A stretch of 64,000 nucleotides of DNA from Bradyrhizobium sp. CB1717 (lineage in GTDB: Bacteria; Pseudomonadota; Alphaproteobacteria; Rhizobiales; Xanthobacteraceae): assembly GCF_029714325.1 (NCBI RefSeq), contig NZ_CP121666.1:682001-746000 (forward strand), read 5' to 3'. How positions within the stretch are numbered: the stretch's first letter is position 1; each line of letters starts with the position of its first letter. This document shows positions 41,024-49,224 of this stretch, piece by piece. A model generated the notes under the pieces. It ran no database searches. It saw only the letters and a program-made list of their open reading frames with translations, and had not been told where the DNA came from. The translations under genes were made by a program, and so were the position numbers.

Positions 41024-42280
41024 CTAGGCCTGATCGAGGCCGTAGAGCGTATGCAGGGTGCGCACCGCCAGCTCGGTATAGGCGGTGTCGATCAAAACCG
41101 AGAATTTGATCTCGGAGGTTGTAATGGCCCGGATGTTGATATTCCGCCCTGCGAGGGCCGAGAACGCCTGGGCGGCGACGCCGGCATGGCTGCGCATGCC
41201 GCTGCCGATCACCGAGATTTTCGCAACATCGGTGGCGGTATCCAGCCGTGCATAACCGATCTTGGCCTTGGCGGCGGTAATCGTGTCCTTGGCGCGGGTG
41301 TAGTCGGCGGCCGGGACCGTGAAGGTGAGATCGGTGGTCTTGCCGTCCTCGGAAACGTTCTGCACGATCATGTCGACGTTGATGTTGGCGTCCGCCAGCG
41401 GGCCGAAGATCGAGGCCGCAACGCCCGGCTTGTCCTGGATCTGGCGCACCGAGATCTGGGCCTCGTCCTTCGAAAAGGCGATACCGGTAACGACGTGGTT
41501 TTCCATGATCTCCTCCTCGCCGCAGATCAGCGTGCCGGGCGGCTGGTTGGCATGCGGGTCGATATCCTCGGGCTTGTCGAAGCTCGATCGGACGAAGATC
41601 GGCATGTTGTGGACCATGCCGAGTTCCACCGAGCGGACCTGGAGCACTTTCGCGCCCTGCGAGGCCAGTTCCAGCATGTCCTCGAATGCGATCTTGTCGA
41701 GCCTCTTGGCCTTCGGCACGATTCGCGGGTCAGTAGTATAGACGCCATCGACGTCGGTGTAGATGTCGCAGCGGTCCGCCTTGACGGCTGCCGCGACCGC
41801 CACGGCCGAGGTGTCGGAGCCGCCGCGGCCGAGCGTGGTGATGCGGCCCGTTTCGGCGTTGATGCCCTGGAAGCCGGCGATGACAGCGACCTCCTTGCGC
41901 TCTCTAAAGCGCTTGATGATCTCGCTGCCGTCGATGTCCTCGATCCGGGCCGAGGCATGGGCGTCGCTGGTCTTGATCGGGATCTGCCAGCCCTGCCAGG
42001 AGCGGGCCTGGATGCCCATGCTCTGCAGCACGATGGCAAGCAGACCGGACGTGACCTGCTCGCCTGAGGCGACGACGGCGTCGTATTCGCGCGCGTCGTG
42101 CATCGGCGAGGCCTCGGTGCACCAGGCCACCAGCTCGTTGGTCTTGCCCGACATCGCCGAGACGACCACGGCCACTTCATGGCCGGCGTCGACCTCACGC
42201 TTCACATGGCGTGCGACGTTGCGGATGCGTTCGATGTTGGCGACGGATGTGCCGCCGAATTTCATCACGAGGCGGCTCAT
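41024..42280 (-). CDS. lysC: Aspartate kinase
   Basis: Phosphorylates aspartate, the entry to lysine, threonine, methionine and diaminopimelate synthesis. The 418-residue monofunctional enzyme opens with VMKFGGTSVANIERI. The kinase core includes GFQGINAETGRITTLGRGGS and YTDVDGVYTTDPR. Two C-terminal ACT domains (from about VTGIAFSKDEAQIS and AKISVIGSGMRSHAG) mediate feedback control by lysine and/or threonine. The homoserine it feeds is used by the metA-metY pair elsewhere in the window. It is divergent from the PH-domain gene. Confidence 0.97.
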   Translation of the reverse strand: MSRLVMKFGGTSVANIERIRNVARHVKREVDAGHEVAVVVSAMSGKTNELVAWCTEASPMHDAREYDAVVASGEQVTSGLLAIVLQSMGIQARSWQGWQIPIKTSDAHASARIEDIDGSEIIKRFRERKEVAVIAGFQGINAETGRITTLGRGGSDTSAVAVAAAVKADRCDIYTDVDGVYTTDPRIVPKAKRLDKIAFEDMLELASQGAKVLQVRSVELGMVHNMPIFVRSSFDKPEDIDPHANQPPGTLICGEEEIMENHVVTGIAFSKDEAQISVRQIQDKPGVAASIFGPLADANINVDMIVQNVSEDGKTTDLTFTVPAADYTRAKDTITAAKAKIGYARLDTATDVAKISVIGSGMRSHAGVAAQAFSALAGRNINIRAITTSEIKFSVLIDTAYTELAVRTLHTLYGLDQA

Positions 42281-42428
42281 GACGACGCGTGCATTCCCTC
42301 ATAAGGATCAGTATGGTGACCCGCACCGGATGGGCCTGCGGACACCGACCGCGCGTATACAGAGCGGCGGGGCCGGGGGCAAGCGGGTTCCTGCGGGGGC
42401 AGGTCGGGGGAGTGGGTTAACCGAGATC

Positions 42429-42896
42429 ATGGCGCGCTATATCGACGAGATCCTGCAGCCGGGCGAGCGGGTGCTGTATTCGACCAACGCGCACTGGATC
42501 TTCTATATTCCGGCGATTGTGGCCTGGATCCTGGCGCTGGTCCTGTTCGTCCTGTCCCGGCAGGCTACCGCCGATGGGCTTGTCTTGCTTTGCCTCGTAG
42601 CTGCGGGCCTAGCGGCTCTGGCGGCCTCGTATTGGACCCTCAAGGGCTGGTTCCATCGCTTCACCACCGAGACCGACGTCACCAACTTGCGGGTCGTGCA
42701 CAAGACCGGATTCATCAAGCGCCGCACCTTCGAGATGGCGCTGGACAAGGTCGAGAGCGTCGACGTCGATCAGACCATTCTTGGACGTATTCTCAACTAC
42801 GGCGACGTGACGATTCGCGGCGTCGGCGAGGGGATCGAGACGATCAGGACCATCGCCTCGCCGCTCGCCTTCCGTAGTTCGATCACCACGCGGTAG
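42429..42896 (+). CDS. Bacterial PH-domain (DUF304/bPH2) membrane protein
   Basis: A 155-residue protein with two adjacent membrane helices (WIFYIPAIVAWILALVLFVL and VLLCLVAAGLAALAASYW) followed by a cytoplasmic bacterial pleckstrin-homology domain (TDVTNLRVVHKTGFIKRRT and VTIRGVGEGIETIRTIASP). The family is widespread, with unknown function at the membrane. I take ATG 42429; the frame is open far upstream, but that part is antisense to lysC. ubiG begins 14 bp after its stop, so the two are probably co-transcribed. Confidence 0.85.
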   Translation: MARYIDEILQPGERVLYSTNAHWIFYIPAIVAWILALVLFVLSRQATADGLVLLCLVAAGLAALAASYWTLKGWFHRFTTETDVTNLRVVHKTGFIKRRTFEMALDKVESVDVDQTILGRILNYGDVTIRGVGEGIETIRTIASPLAFRSSITTR

Positions 42897-42910
42897 GACC
42901 GCGCGTAACC

Positions 42911-43678
42911 ATGAGCATGCAGCAAAATACTTCCCTCTCCGCCCAGCCGGGCTCGACCGTCGACGCCGCCGAGATCGCGAAATTCTCAAAACTCTCGGCG
43001 GAGTGGTGGGATCCCAAGGGCAAGATGGCGCCGCTGCACCGGATCAACCCGCTGCGGCTCGGCTATATCCGCGACGCGGCCTGCCGCAAGTTCGAGCGCA
43101 ACGTGCGCAGCCTCAACTGCCTCGCCGGTTTGCGCGTGCTGGACATCGGCTGCGGCGCCGGCCTGCTCTGCGAGCCGCTGTCGCGGCTGGGCGCGCAGGT
43201 CATCGGCGTCGATCCCTCGGTGAGCAACATCGCAGCGGCAAAGCTGCATGCCGACAAGAGCCATCTTGCGATCGATTATCGCTGCACCACGGTGGAGGAG
43301 ATCGATCCGCGCGAGCGCTTTGACATCGTGCTGGCGATGGAGGTGGTCGAGCACGTCGTCGACGTCGGCATGTTCCTCAAGCGCTGCGCCGCGATGCTGA
43401 AGCCGAACGGGCTGATGGTGGTCTCGACGCTGAACCGGAACTGGAAGAGCTTTGCGCTCGCCATCGTCGGCGCGGAATACGTCCTGCGCTGGCTGCCGCG
43501 CGGCACCCACGAATGGAACAAGTTCGTCACCCCCGACGAGCTGACGAAATATCTGCTCGACAACCGCCTCGTCATCACCGAGCAGACCGGCGTCGTCTAC
43601 TCACCCTTCGCCGACAAATGGGCGCTCTCGTCCGACATGGACGTGAATTACATGGTGGTGGCGGAAGGGATGGTGTGA
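42911..43678 (+). CDS. ubiG: Ubiquinone biosynthesis O-methyltransferase
   Basis: Carries out both O-methylations in ubiquinone synthesis. The 255-residue SAM-dependent enzyme has the UbiG start signature AEIAKFSKLSAEWWDPKGKM, the SAM loop VLDIGCGAGLLCEPLSRLGA and the post-motif EVVEHVVDVGMFLK. The segment KSFALAIVGAEYVLRWLPRG before the C-terminus is the membrane-associating insertion of the family. Position beside lysC is usual in Rhizobiales. Upstream partner: the PH-domain protein. Confidence 0.95.
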   Translation: MSMQQNTSLSAQPGSTVDAAEIAKFSKLSAEWWDPKGKMAPLHRINPLRLGYIRDAACRKFERNVRSLNCLAGLRVLDIGCGAGLLCEPLSRLGAQVIGVDPSVSNIAAAKLHADKSHLAIDYRCTTVEEIDPRERFDIVLAMEVVEHVVDVGMFLKRCAAMLKPNGLMVVSTLNRNWKSFALAIVGAEYVLRWLPRGTHEWNKFVTPDELTKYLLDNRLVITEQTGVVYSPFADKWALSSDMDVNYMVVAEGMV

Positions 43679-43734
43679 GGGCGCGCAGTTCACTGAGCTG
43701 CCTGCAGGAGGTTTGCTGCAGCAACAAGGACGGT

Positions 43735-43867
43735 GTCGTCCTGGCGAAAGCCAGGACCCATTACCCCAGGGAGAGGTTGTAGCGCGAGACGCGTAACCAC
43801 GAGTCATCGCCAAACCACCCCCTGGGGTAATGGGTCCTGGATCTGCGCTTCGCTTGTCCAGGACGAC
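43735..43867. repeat. MITE-like dispersed repeat (GTCGTCCTGG family A), copy 1
   Basis: 133 bp with inverted ends: GTCGTCCTGGCGAAAGCCAG then GACCCATTACCCCAGGG at the left, CCCTGGGGTAATGGGTCCTG at the right, finishing CCAGGACGAC. The inner part (GTTGTAGCGCGAGACGCG) resembles that of the copy at 56628-56755, so whole elements, not just ends, are shared. It fills half of the gap between ubiG and the transporter; nothing else is visible in 43679-43974. Confidence 0.82.
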
Positions 43868-43974
43868 GGCGGAGTTTGGTGGCGTGAGCATCGCTCCCAT
43901 GACATCCCTGCGGTTGACCGCGTGGGCTGCAGCTTGCAGGTTGGCCTCACCCTTCCTGCAATAGCCCCACCCCC

Positions 43975-44874
43975 ATGCTCACCGTCACCAGCCTCTGGAT
44001 TCCCTTCACCGTCATTGCTGCGCTCGGCCAGGTCGCGCGCAATGCGATGCAGCGGTCGTTGACGAAGCCGCTGGGGACCTGGGGCGCGACCAATATCCGC
44101 TTCCTGTTCGGCTTCCCGTTCTCGCTGCTGTTCCTCGGCGTGGTGCTGGTCGCGACCGGCGATCACATCGGCATGCCGCCGGCCGTGTTCTGGCCGTGGC
44201 TGCTGCTTGGGGCACTCAGCCAGATCGTCGCGACCGGACTGATGCTGCTCGCGATGAACGACCGCTCCTTCGTGGTGACGACGGCCTACCTCAAGACCGA
44301 GGCGATCCAGACCGCGATCTTCGGCTTCGTCTTCCTCGGCGATCACCTGACCTGGTTGAAGGTGCTGGCGATCGTGATCGCGACCGTCGGTGTCGTCATC
44401 ACCGCGCTGCGCCCCGGCGGGGAGAAGAGTTTTGCGGAATTGAAGCCGACCATCACCGGCCTCGTCGCCGCAGCGGCGTTCGCGCTCTCCGCGGTCGGTT
44501 TTCGCGGCGCGATCATCACCGTGCCGAACGTGTCGTTCGTGACGGCCTCGTCATTCACGCTGGTGCTCGGTCTGTTCGTGCAGACGCTGGTGCTGACGAT
44601 CTACCTGCTTTGGCGCGCGCCGGACGTGCTGCGCGGCATCCTCGGCATGTGGCGGCCGTCGATGCTCGCGGGCTTCACCGGCGCCTTCGCCTCGCAGTTC
44701 TGGTTTTTGGCGTTCGCGCTGACGGCCGCCGCCAATGTCCGCACGCTCGCCTTGATCGAGGTGCTGTTCGCGCAAGGCGTGGCCTACTACTCGTTCAAGC
44801 AGCCGATCGCGCCGCGCGAGCTTATCGGCATCGCGCTGATCGTGATCGGCGTGGCGGTGCTGGTGGGGGCCTAG
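43975..44874 (+). CDS. EamA-family (DMT) transporter
   Basis: A 299-residue inner-membrane protein with about 10 helices (WIPFTVIAALGQVARNAMQR in the first, LIGIALIVIGVAVLVG in the last). It belongs to the drug/metabolite transporter superfamily but is not close to the exporter at 32084-32953; helix spacing and loops differ. The cytoplasmic loop RSLTKPLGTWGATNIRFLFG follows the first helix. Substrate unknown. Its stop overlaps by 4 bp the stop of the convergent DUF1178 gene. Confidence 0.85.
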   Translation: MLTVTSLWIPFTVIAALGQVARNAMQRSLTKPLGTWGATNIRFLFGFPFSLLFLGVVLVATGDHIGMPPAVFWPWLLLGALSQIVATGLMLLAMNDRSFVVTTAYLKTEAIQTAIFGFVFLGDHLTWLKVLAIVIATVGVVITALRPGGEKSFAELKPTITGLVAAAAFALSAVGFRGAIITVPNVSFVTASSFTLVLGLFVQTLVLTIYLLWRAPDVLRGILGMWRPSMLAGFTGAFASQFWFLAFALTAAANVRTLALIEVLFAQGVAYYSFKQPIAPRELIGIALIVIGVAVLVGA

Positions 44875-45353
44875 TTCCGGTCTTCCGGCAGCGTCGGCAG
44901 CGGCGAGACCTCGATGCCTTCGTCGATCAGCGACTTCGCCTCTTCGGGCGAAGCCTCGCCATAGATCGGGCGGTGCTCCTTGTCGCCGTAATGCATCGCG
45001 CGGGCCTCGTTGGCAAAGCGCTCGCCGACATTGTCGGCGTTCTTGACGATGTGATCGCGCAGCTCCTTGAGCTTGGCGCGCAGCTCGCGCTCCTGCGACA
45101 TCAGCAGCGAGGTCGGCCCTGACGGCGCAGCCTCGGGCGTGGTCGTAGCCACGGGTTCCGGCGGCGGCGTGGCGCGCCCGCGGCCCTTCTTGCCGACGAT
45201 GCGCGGGGCCATGATCGCCTTGTCGACCTTGGCCGAGCCGCAGATCGGGCAGGTCACGAGCTTGCGCTTTACCTGCGACTCATAGGCCGACGAGCTCTGG
45301 AACCAGCTCTCGAAGGCGTGGTTGCGGTCGCAATGGAGCGCATAGCGGATCAT
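44871..45353 (-). CDS. DUF1178-family protein with zinc-ribbon-like motif
   Basis: A 160-residue cytoplasmic protein of the DUF1178 family. The N-terminus MIRYALHCDRNHAFESWFQS with CPICGS about 30 residues later forms a probable zinc knuckle. The middle is proline/threonine-rich and the C-terminus helical (LRAKLKELRDHIVKNADNVG, then GERFANEARAMHYGD). Function is unknown. The ATG at 45353 overlaps the stop of the upstream Nit-type amidase as ATGA. It is the last gene of the comF-grxC-nit chain. Confidence 0.85.
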   Translation of the reverse strand: MIRYALHCDRNHAFESWFQSSSAYESQVKRKLVTCPICGSAKVDKAIMAPRIVGKKGRGRATPPPEPVATTTPEAAPSGPTSLLMSQERELRAKLKELRDHIVKNADNVGERFANEARAMHYGDKEHRPIYGEASPEEAKSLIDEGIEVSPLPTLPEDRN

Positions 45354-46228
45354 GCCGATCCCCGTACGAGGTGCAGATGATCCGGCCCGGCCTTGGGGTC
45401 GGCGACGCCGAAGCGGCGGCCGTGCTGGAGCGACGGAATTGCGCGGCGCGCGGTCTCGACCTTGGCCGGGTCGATCTTCGCCATGATGATGCCGGGCTCG
45501 ACATCGCCCTCGGCGAGGATCTCGCCCCAGGGATCGATGATCAGCGAGTGACCATAGGTCTCGCGCTTGTTCTCGTGGGTGCCTGCCTGCGCCGCGGCAA
45601 AGATGAAGCAGCCGGTCTCGATTGCGCGGGAACGCAGCAGCACGTGCCAATGCGCTTCACCGGTCTTGCGGGTGAAGGCGGAGGGCACCGTGATGAAGTA
45701 GGCGCCGCTCTCGGCCAGCGCGCGGTACAGCGCGGGGAAGCGCACGTCGTAGCAGATCGTTAAGCCCACCCGGCCCCAGGGCAGGTCGGAGATCACGGCG
45801 GTCTCGCCGGGCTGGTAATTGGCGGATTCGCGATAGCTCTCGCCGTCCGGCAGCTCGATGTCGAACATGTGGATCTTGTCGTAGCTCGCGAGCACGTTGC
45901 CCTCGGGCCCGATCAGGAAGGAGCGGTTGACCGCCTTCTCCGGCGAGAAGCGCAGCGCCAGCGAGCCGACATGGATGTGGATCTTCAGCTCCGCCGCCAG
46001 CGCGCGGTAGGCCTTCAGCGAGGTGTCGTCCTCTTCGCTCTGCAGATGCTCGAACAGCGCCTTGCGGTTCAGCTGCATCATGTTGCTGACCTCGGGCGTC
46101 TGCACGTAATCGGCGCCGCCCGCCGCCGCCTGCCGGATCAGCCTTGTGGCCTGCGCAAGGCTGGGCTCCGGCAACAGGCCGGTGCGCATCTGCACCATCG
46201 CGGCGGTAAAGGTCCTGTTCTCGCTCAT
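45350..46228 (-). CDS. Carbon-nitrogen hydrolase, Nit1-type (deaminated glutathione amidase-like)
   Basis: A 292-residue nitrilase-superfamily amidase. The Glu-Lys-Cys triad is Glu46 (TPEVSNMM), Lys118 (SYDKIHMFDIE) and Cys159 (LTICYDVRFP). The YDKIHMFDIELPDG block is typical of Nit1, which in characterised members repairs deaminated glutathione. Lying directly after glutaredoxin 3, it fits a glutathione-related role (inference). Start ATG 46228 overlaps the grxC stop by 4 bp, and its own stop overlaps the DUF1178 start, which implies coupled translation. Confidence 0.9.
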   Translation of the reverse strand: MSENRTFTAAMVQMRTGLLPEPSLAQATRLIRQAAAGGADYVQTPEVSNMMQLNRKALFEHLQSEEDDTSLKAYRALAAELKIHIHVGSLALRFSPEKAVNRSFLIGPEGNVLASYDKIHMFDIELPDGESYRESANYQPGETAVISDLPWGRVGLTICYDVRFPALYRALAESGAYFITVPSAFTRKTGEAHWHVLLRSRAIETGCFIFAAAQAGTHENKRETYGHSLIIDPWGEILAEGDVEPGIIMAKIDPAKVETARRAIPSLQHGRRFGVADPKAGPDHLHLVRGSA

Positions 46229-46500
46229 GATACCGCCTTCACGCTTTCGAGCAGGCCGTCGAGCTTGCCTTCGCGGTCCAGCGCGTAGAGGTCGTCGCAG
46301 CCGCCGACATGGGTGCCGCCGATCCAGATCTGCGGGAAGGTCGAGCCGTCGCCAGCGCGGTCGTACATCTCCTGGCGCCAGGTTGGGTTCTTGGCGACGT
46401 CGAACTCGGCGAAGGTCGCCTTCTTGCGGGTCAGCAGGGACCTCGCGGCGGAGCAATAGCCGCAGCCCGGCCGGGTGTAGATCTCGACAGCAGCAGTCAT
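46225..46500 (-). CDS. grxC: Glutaredoxin 3
   Basis: A small thiol-disulfide oxidoreductase of 91 residues that reduces disulfides with glutathione. The dithiol active site is CGYC in YTRPGCGYCSAARSLL, and the cis-proline and glutathione-binding parts are FPQIWIGGTHVGGCDDLYAL. I take the ATG at 46500, which gives the usual GrxC N-terminus MTAAVEIY; the ATG at 46518 would add six residues, and neither has a strong ribosome site. The gene lies between comF and the Nit-type amidase in one minus-strand operon. Confidence 0.94.
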   Translation of the reverse strand: MTAAVEIYTRPGCGYCSAARSLLTRKKATFAEFDVAKNPTWRQEMYDRAGDGSTFPQIWIGGTHVGGCDDLYALDREGKLDGLLESVKAVS

Positions 46501-46547
46501 CTCGTCTGGCGCTTTCATGTCATGAATTCATTGAATTATATGGGACT

Positions 46548-47339
46548 TCACCGGATCTCCACAACCCGGGCGAACACCAGCACGTCAACCTGGGCCGCCT
46601 TGGCGCGGAGCAGGGCGCGCGCGCAGGCATCTAATGTCGCACCCGAGGTCAGGACATCGTCGATCAGGACGAGGCGGCGGCCCTGGATTTCGGCCTGACG
46701 GTCCGGAGATACCTGGAATGCGCCCTGCACATTGGTGGCGCGCTGGGCCCGCGACAGGCCGATCTGCTGCTCGGTGGCGCGCACCCGCCGCAGCACGTCG
46801 CCTCTGACCTTCACCCCGCTCTGCCGCTCGATCACGCGCGCCAGCGCTCCGGACTGGTTGTAGCGGCGGCGCCAGGCCCGCCGCCAATGCAGGGGCACCG
46901 GCACCAGCATGTCGGCGCCGGCCAGCAGCTCGCCGCCCGCGCGCGCCATCCAGCAGCCCATGGCCGGCGCCAGGTCGGTGCGGTCCTGGTATTTCAGCGC
47001 ATGCACCAGCGTACGCGCGACGTCGTCATAGCGCACCGCCGCGCGGGCACGCTGGTAGGCCGGTGGGCTCGCGATCGCCTCCATCGACAGCATGTCGGGG
47101 CCGGGATCGTAGACGAAGGGAATGCCGAGCCGCGGACAATAGGGCCGCTCGATGAACGACAGCCGCGCCCAGCACGCCGCACAGACGCCCTCGCCGTCGA
47201 CCGGCTCGCGGCAGGACACGCACAGCGTCGGCAGCGCGATGTCGAGGGCGAGCCGCGGAAGATGCGCAAGCGCGTCGCGGCAGGCGCCAAGCGCGCCGCG
47301 CAGATGGCTGGCAATAGAGCGCGATGCCTCGGCGTCCAT
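46548..47339 (-). CDS. comF: ComF-family phosphoribosyltransferase-fold protein
   Basis: A 263-residue member of the ComF/GntX family, linked to DNA uptake and use in other bacteria. The N-terminus has a cysteine zinc motif (LPTLCVSCREPVDGEGVCAA, then CWARL), and the C-terminus the phosphoribosyltransferase loop RRLVLIDDVLTSGATLDAC. RRYNQSGALARVI is another family mark. I use ATG 47339; the frame runs further 5' over the NIPSNAP gene and is not coding there. Whether this organism is naturally competent is not known from this window. Confidence 0.88.
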   Translation of the reverse strand: MDAEASRSIASHLRGALGACRDALAHLPRLALDIALPTLCVSCREPVDGEGVCAACWARLSFIERPYCPRLGIPFVYDPGPDMLSMEAIASPPAYQRARAAVRYDDVARTLVHALKYQDRTDLAPAMGCWMARAGGELLAGADMLVPVPLHWRRAWRRRYNQSGALARVIERQSGVKVRGDVLRRVRATEQQIGLSRAQRATNVQGAFQVSPDRQAEIQGRRLVLIDDVLTSGATLDACARALLRAKAAQVDVLVFARVVEIR

Positions 47340-47343
47340 CGAG

Positions 47344-47658
47344 CTATGGCTCTTTCGGGAGCACAGGTCGGAAGAACGACCGCTCATAACGGCGGAAGCA
47401 GCGTGTTTCTCTTGCGAAGGCGATCGCCTTCTGGACGTCCGGATCTGCGGCGCTGTCTTTCCGATATTGCTCGTAGGCCGCGAAGCTCGGGAAGCTGAAC
47501 ATCGCCAGCGCGACGTCGCTCGCCCCTTCCGACGGCAGGAAGTACCCATGGTGGACGCCACCGAATCTTGGCAGTAATTCCAGCCACATCCTGCCGTAAG
47601 CCTCGAATTCGGCGACCTTGTCCGAAGGGACCTCGTATCGCAGGTAACAAGTGATCAT
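47344..47658 (-). CDS. NIPSNAP-family protein
   Basis: A 104-residue dimeric alpha-beta barrel protein of the NIPSNAP family. The strand-helix start ITCYLRYEVPSDKVAEFEAY and the later HHGYFLPSEGASDVALAMFS are typical. The family is found in all domains, with unclear biochemical function. comF starts 4 bp after its stop, so it is the first gene of the comF-grxC-nit-DUF1178 run, although it need not share function. Confidence 0.85.
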   Translation of the reverse strand: MITCYLRYEVPSDKVAEFEAYGRMWLELLPRFGGVHHGYFLPSEGASDVALAMFSFPSFAAYEQYRKDSAADPDVQKAIAFARETRCFRRYERSFFRPVLPKEP

Positions 47659-47795
47659 CGCGTGATGCTCCAGCGTGCCACGAGCCCGGAAGGCTAGCGC
47701 CCTACCACAGCAGGCTCAAGCCGGGAGCGCCGGTCTCGTGCCCCGGGCGCGCCGAGGAGATTGCCAGAACCGCCGCGATCGGCGTAACCAGCGGC

Positions 47796-48644
47796 ATGGC
47801 TCAGAACCCGCAAACCCCTCCCGCCCTGTTCGATCGTGCCTTGCTGCATGCGCGGCAGCGGCGCGCGCAGGCGCAAGGTCCTGTGAGCTTCCTGCTCGAT
47901 CGTGTCGCCGAGGACATGTCCGACCGGTTGGCGGCGGTGATGCGGGAGTTTCACGCCCCGGTCGATCTTTGGACGCCCGGCGACGGCCTGGCGGCATTGC
48001 GCGCGCGGCTTTCCTCCATCGAACGGATTGCGCTCGACGCGGCCGGCGCGGAGAAACTGCCTTTCGCGCCTGATAGCCTCGATCTCGTCGTCTCGGCGCT
48101 GGCGCTGCAATTCGTCAACGACCTGCCGGGCGTGCTCGCGCAAATCCGCCGCGCGCTGAAGCCGGATGGCTTGCTGCTCGCTGCGATGATCGGTGGCGAC
48201 AGCCTGACCGAGCTGCGGCAGGCCTTTGCCGCAGCGGAAGCCGAATGCGAGGGTGGTGTGTCGCCGCGCGTCGCGCCATTCGCCGATTTGCGCGACATCG
48301 GCGCGCTTCTGCAGCGGGCCGGTTTCGCGCTGCCGGTGACCGATGTCGATCGCGTCGTGGTGCGCTATGGCAATGCGTTCGCACTGATGCAGGATCTTCG
48401 CCGCATGGGTGCGGCCAATGTGCTGATCGAACGCCGCCGCACACCGAGCCGGCGGGCGACGTTGTTGCGGATGGCCGAAATCTATGCCGAGCGCTTTGCC
48501 GATGCCGACGGCCGCATCCGTGCGACATTCGACATCATCTGGCTCTCCGGCTGGGCACCCCATGCGAGCCAGCAGCAGCCGCTGAAGCCGGGCTCGGCCA
48601 AGGCGAGCCTGGCGGAGGCGGTGAAGAAGGCGGGGAAGAGTTAG
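47796..48644 (+). CDS. NDUFAF5/BioC-like SAM methyltransferase
   Basis: A 282-residue protein similar to NDUFAF5, which in mitochondria modifies an arginine of respiratory complex I during assembly. The N-terminus PALFDRALLHARQRRAQAQG and the FLLDRVAEDMSDRL region are typical. The usual SAM motif I is eroded (VDLWTPGDGLAALRARL), while AEKLPFAPDSLDLVVSALAL is well kept. Assignment rests on the overall pattern; its target in bacteria is not established. It is divergent from the NIPSNAP gene by 137 bp and convergent with mutT. Confidence 0.8.
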   Translation: MAQNPQTPPALFDRALLHARQRRAQAQGPVSFLLDRVAEDMSDRLAAVMREFHAPVDLWTPGDGLAALRARLSSIERIALDAAGAEKLPFAPDSLDLVVSALALQFVNDLPGVLAQIRRALKPDGLLLAAMIGGDSLTELRQAFAAAEAECEGGVSPRVAPFADLRDIGALLQRAGFALPVTDVDRVVVRYGNAFALMQDLRRMGAANVLIERRRTPSRRATLLRMAEIYAERFADADGRIRATFDIIWLSGWAPHASQQQPLKPGSAKASLAEAVKKAGKS

Positions 48645-48675
48645 TTGGTCATTCCGGGGCGATGCAAGGGCATCG

Positions 48676-49086
48676 TCACATCAGCAAATCAATCAAATGC
48701 GGGATCAGCGGAATATCCGCGGGCGGCATCGGGTAATCGCGCAGCTTGTTGGCGCGGACCCAGGCGAGGTTCTGGCCCTCGCGTGCAGTCACCATCCCTT
48801 CCCAGCGCCGGCAGATGTAGAGCGGCATCAACAGATGAAACGTCTCGTAGCCGTAGCTGGCGAAGGTCAGCGGCGCCAGGCACGGCTCGGCGACGGTGAT
48901 GCCGAGCTCCTCGTGCAGTTCTCGGATCAGGCTCTGCTCCGGCCGCTCGCCCGGCTCGAGCTTGCCGCCGGGGAATTCCCACAGGCCGGCCAGTGTCTTG
49001 CCTTCGGGGCGCTGCGCGATCAGGACGCGCTTGTCGGCGTCCACCAGCGCGCAGGCCACCACCAGTGTCAGTTTGAGATCGGCCAT
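48676..49086 (-). CDS. mutT: 8-oxo-dGTP diphosphatase (Nudix)
   Basis: Removes oxidised nucleotides such as 8-oxo-dGTP from the pool, which prevents A:T to C:G mutations. The 136-residue Nudix protein has the complete box GGKLEPGERPEQSLIRELHE followed by ELGI, with all metal-binding glutamates. The N-terminus LTLVVACALVDADKRVLIAQ and WEFPGG fit MutT closely. It stands alone on the minus strand, divergent from the TadG-like gene. Repair of oxidised DNA would normally complement glycosylases such as the broken UDG-family gene at 8450-9267, though lesions differ. Confidence 0.93.
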   Translation of the reverse strand: MADLKLTLVVACALVDADKRVLIAQRPEGKTLAGLWEFPGGKLEPGERPEQSLIRELHEELGITVAEPCLAPLTFASYGYETFHLLMPLYICRRWEGMVTAREGQNLAWVRANKLRDYPMPPADIPLIPHLIDLLM

Positions 49087-49224
49087 GCCTGAAGTCGCTC
49101 GCTGAGGATGGGCCGTAACGGTTCGTTAACTCCGTCGCGGCCCGCGTTTCTACGGCTCCCATAAGTCATATTTAATCGACGGTTCCTAGAGTGGAAACGA
49201 TTGAACCATTCCGGGGCCCGACCC

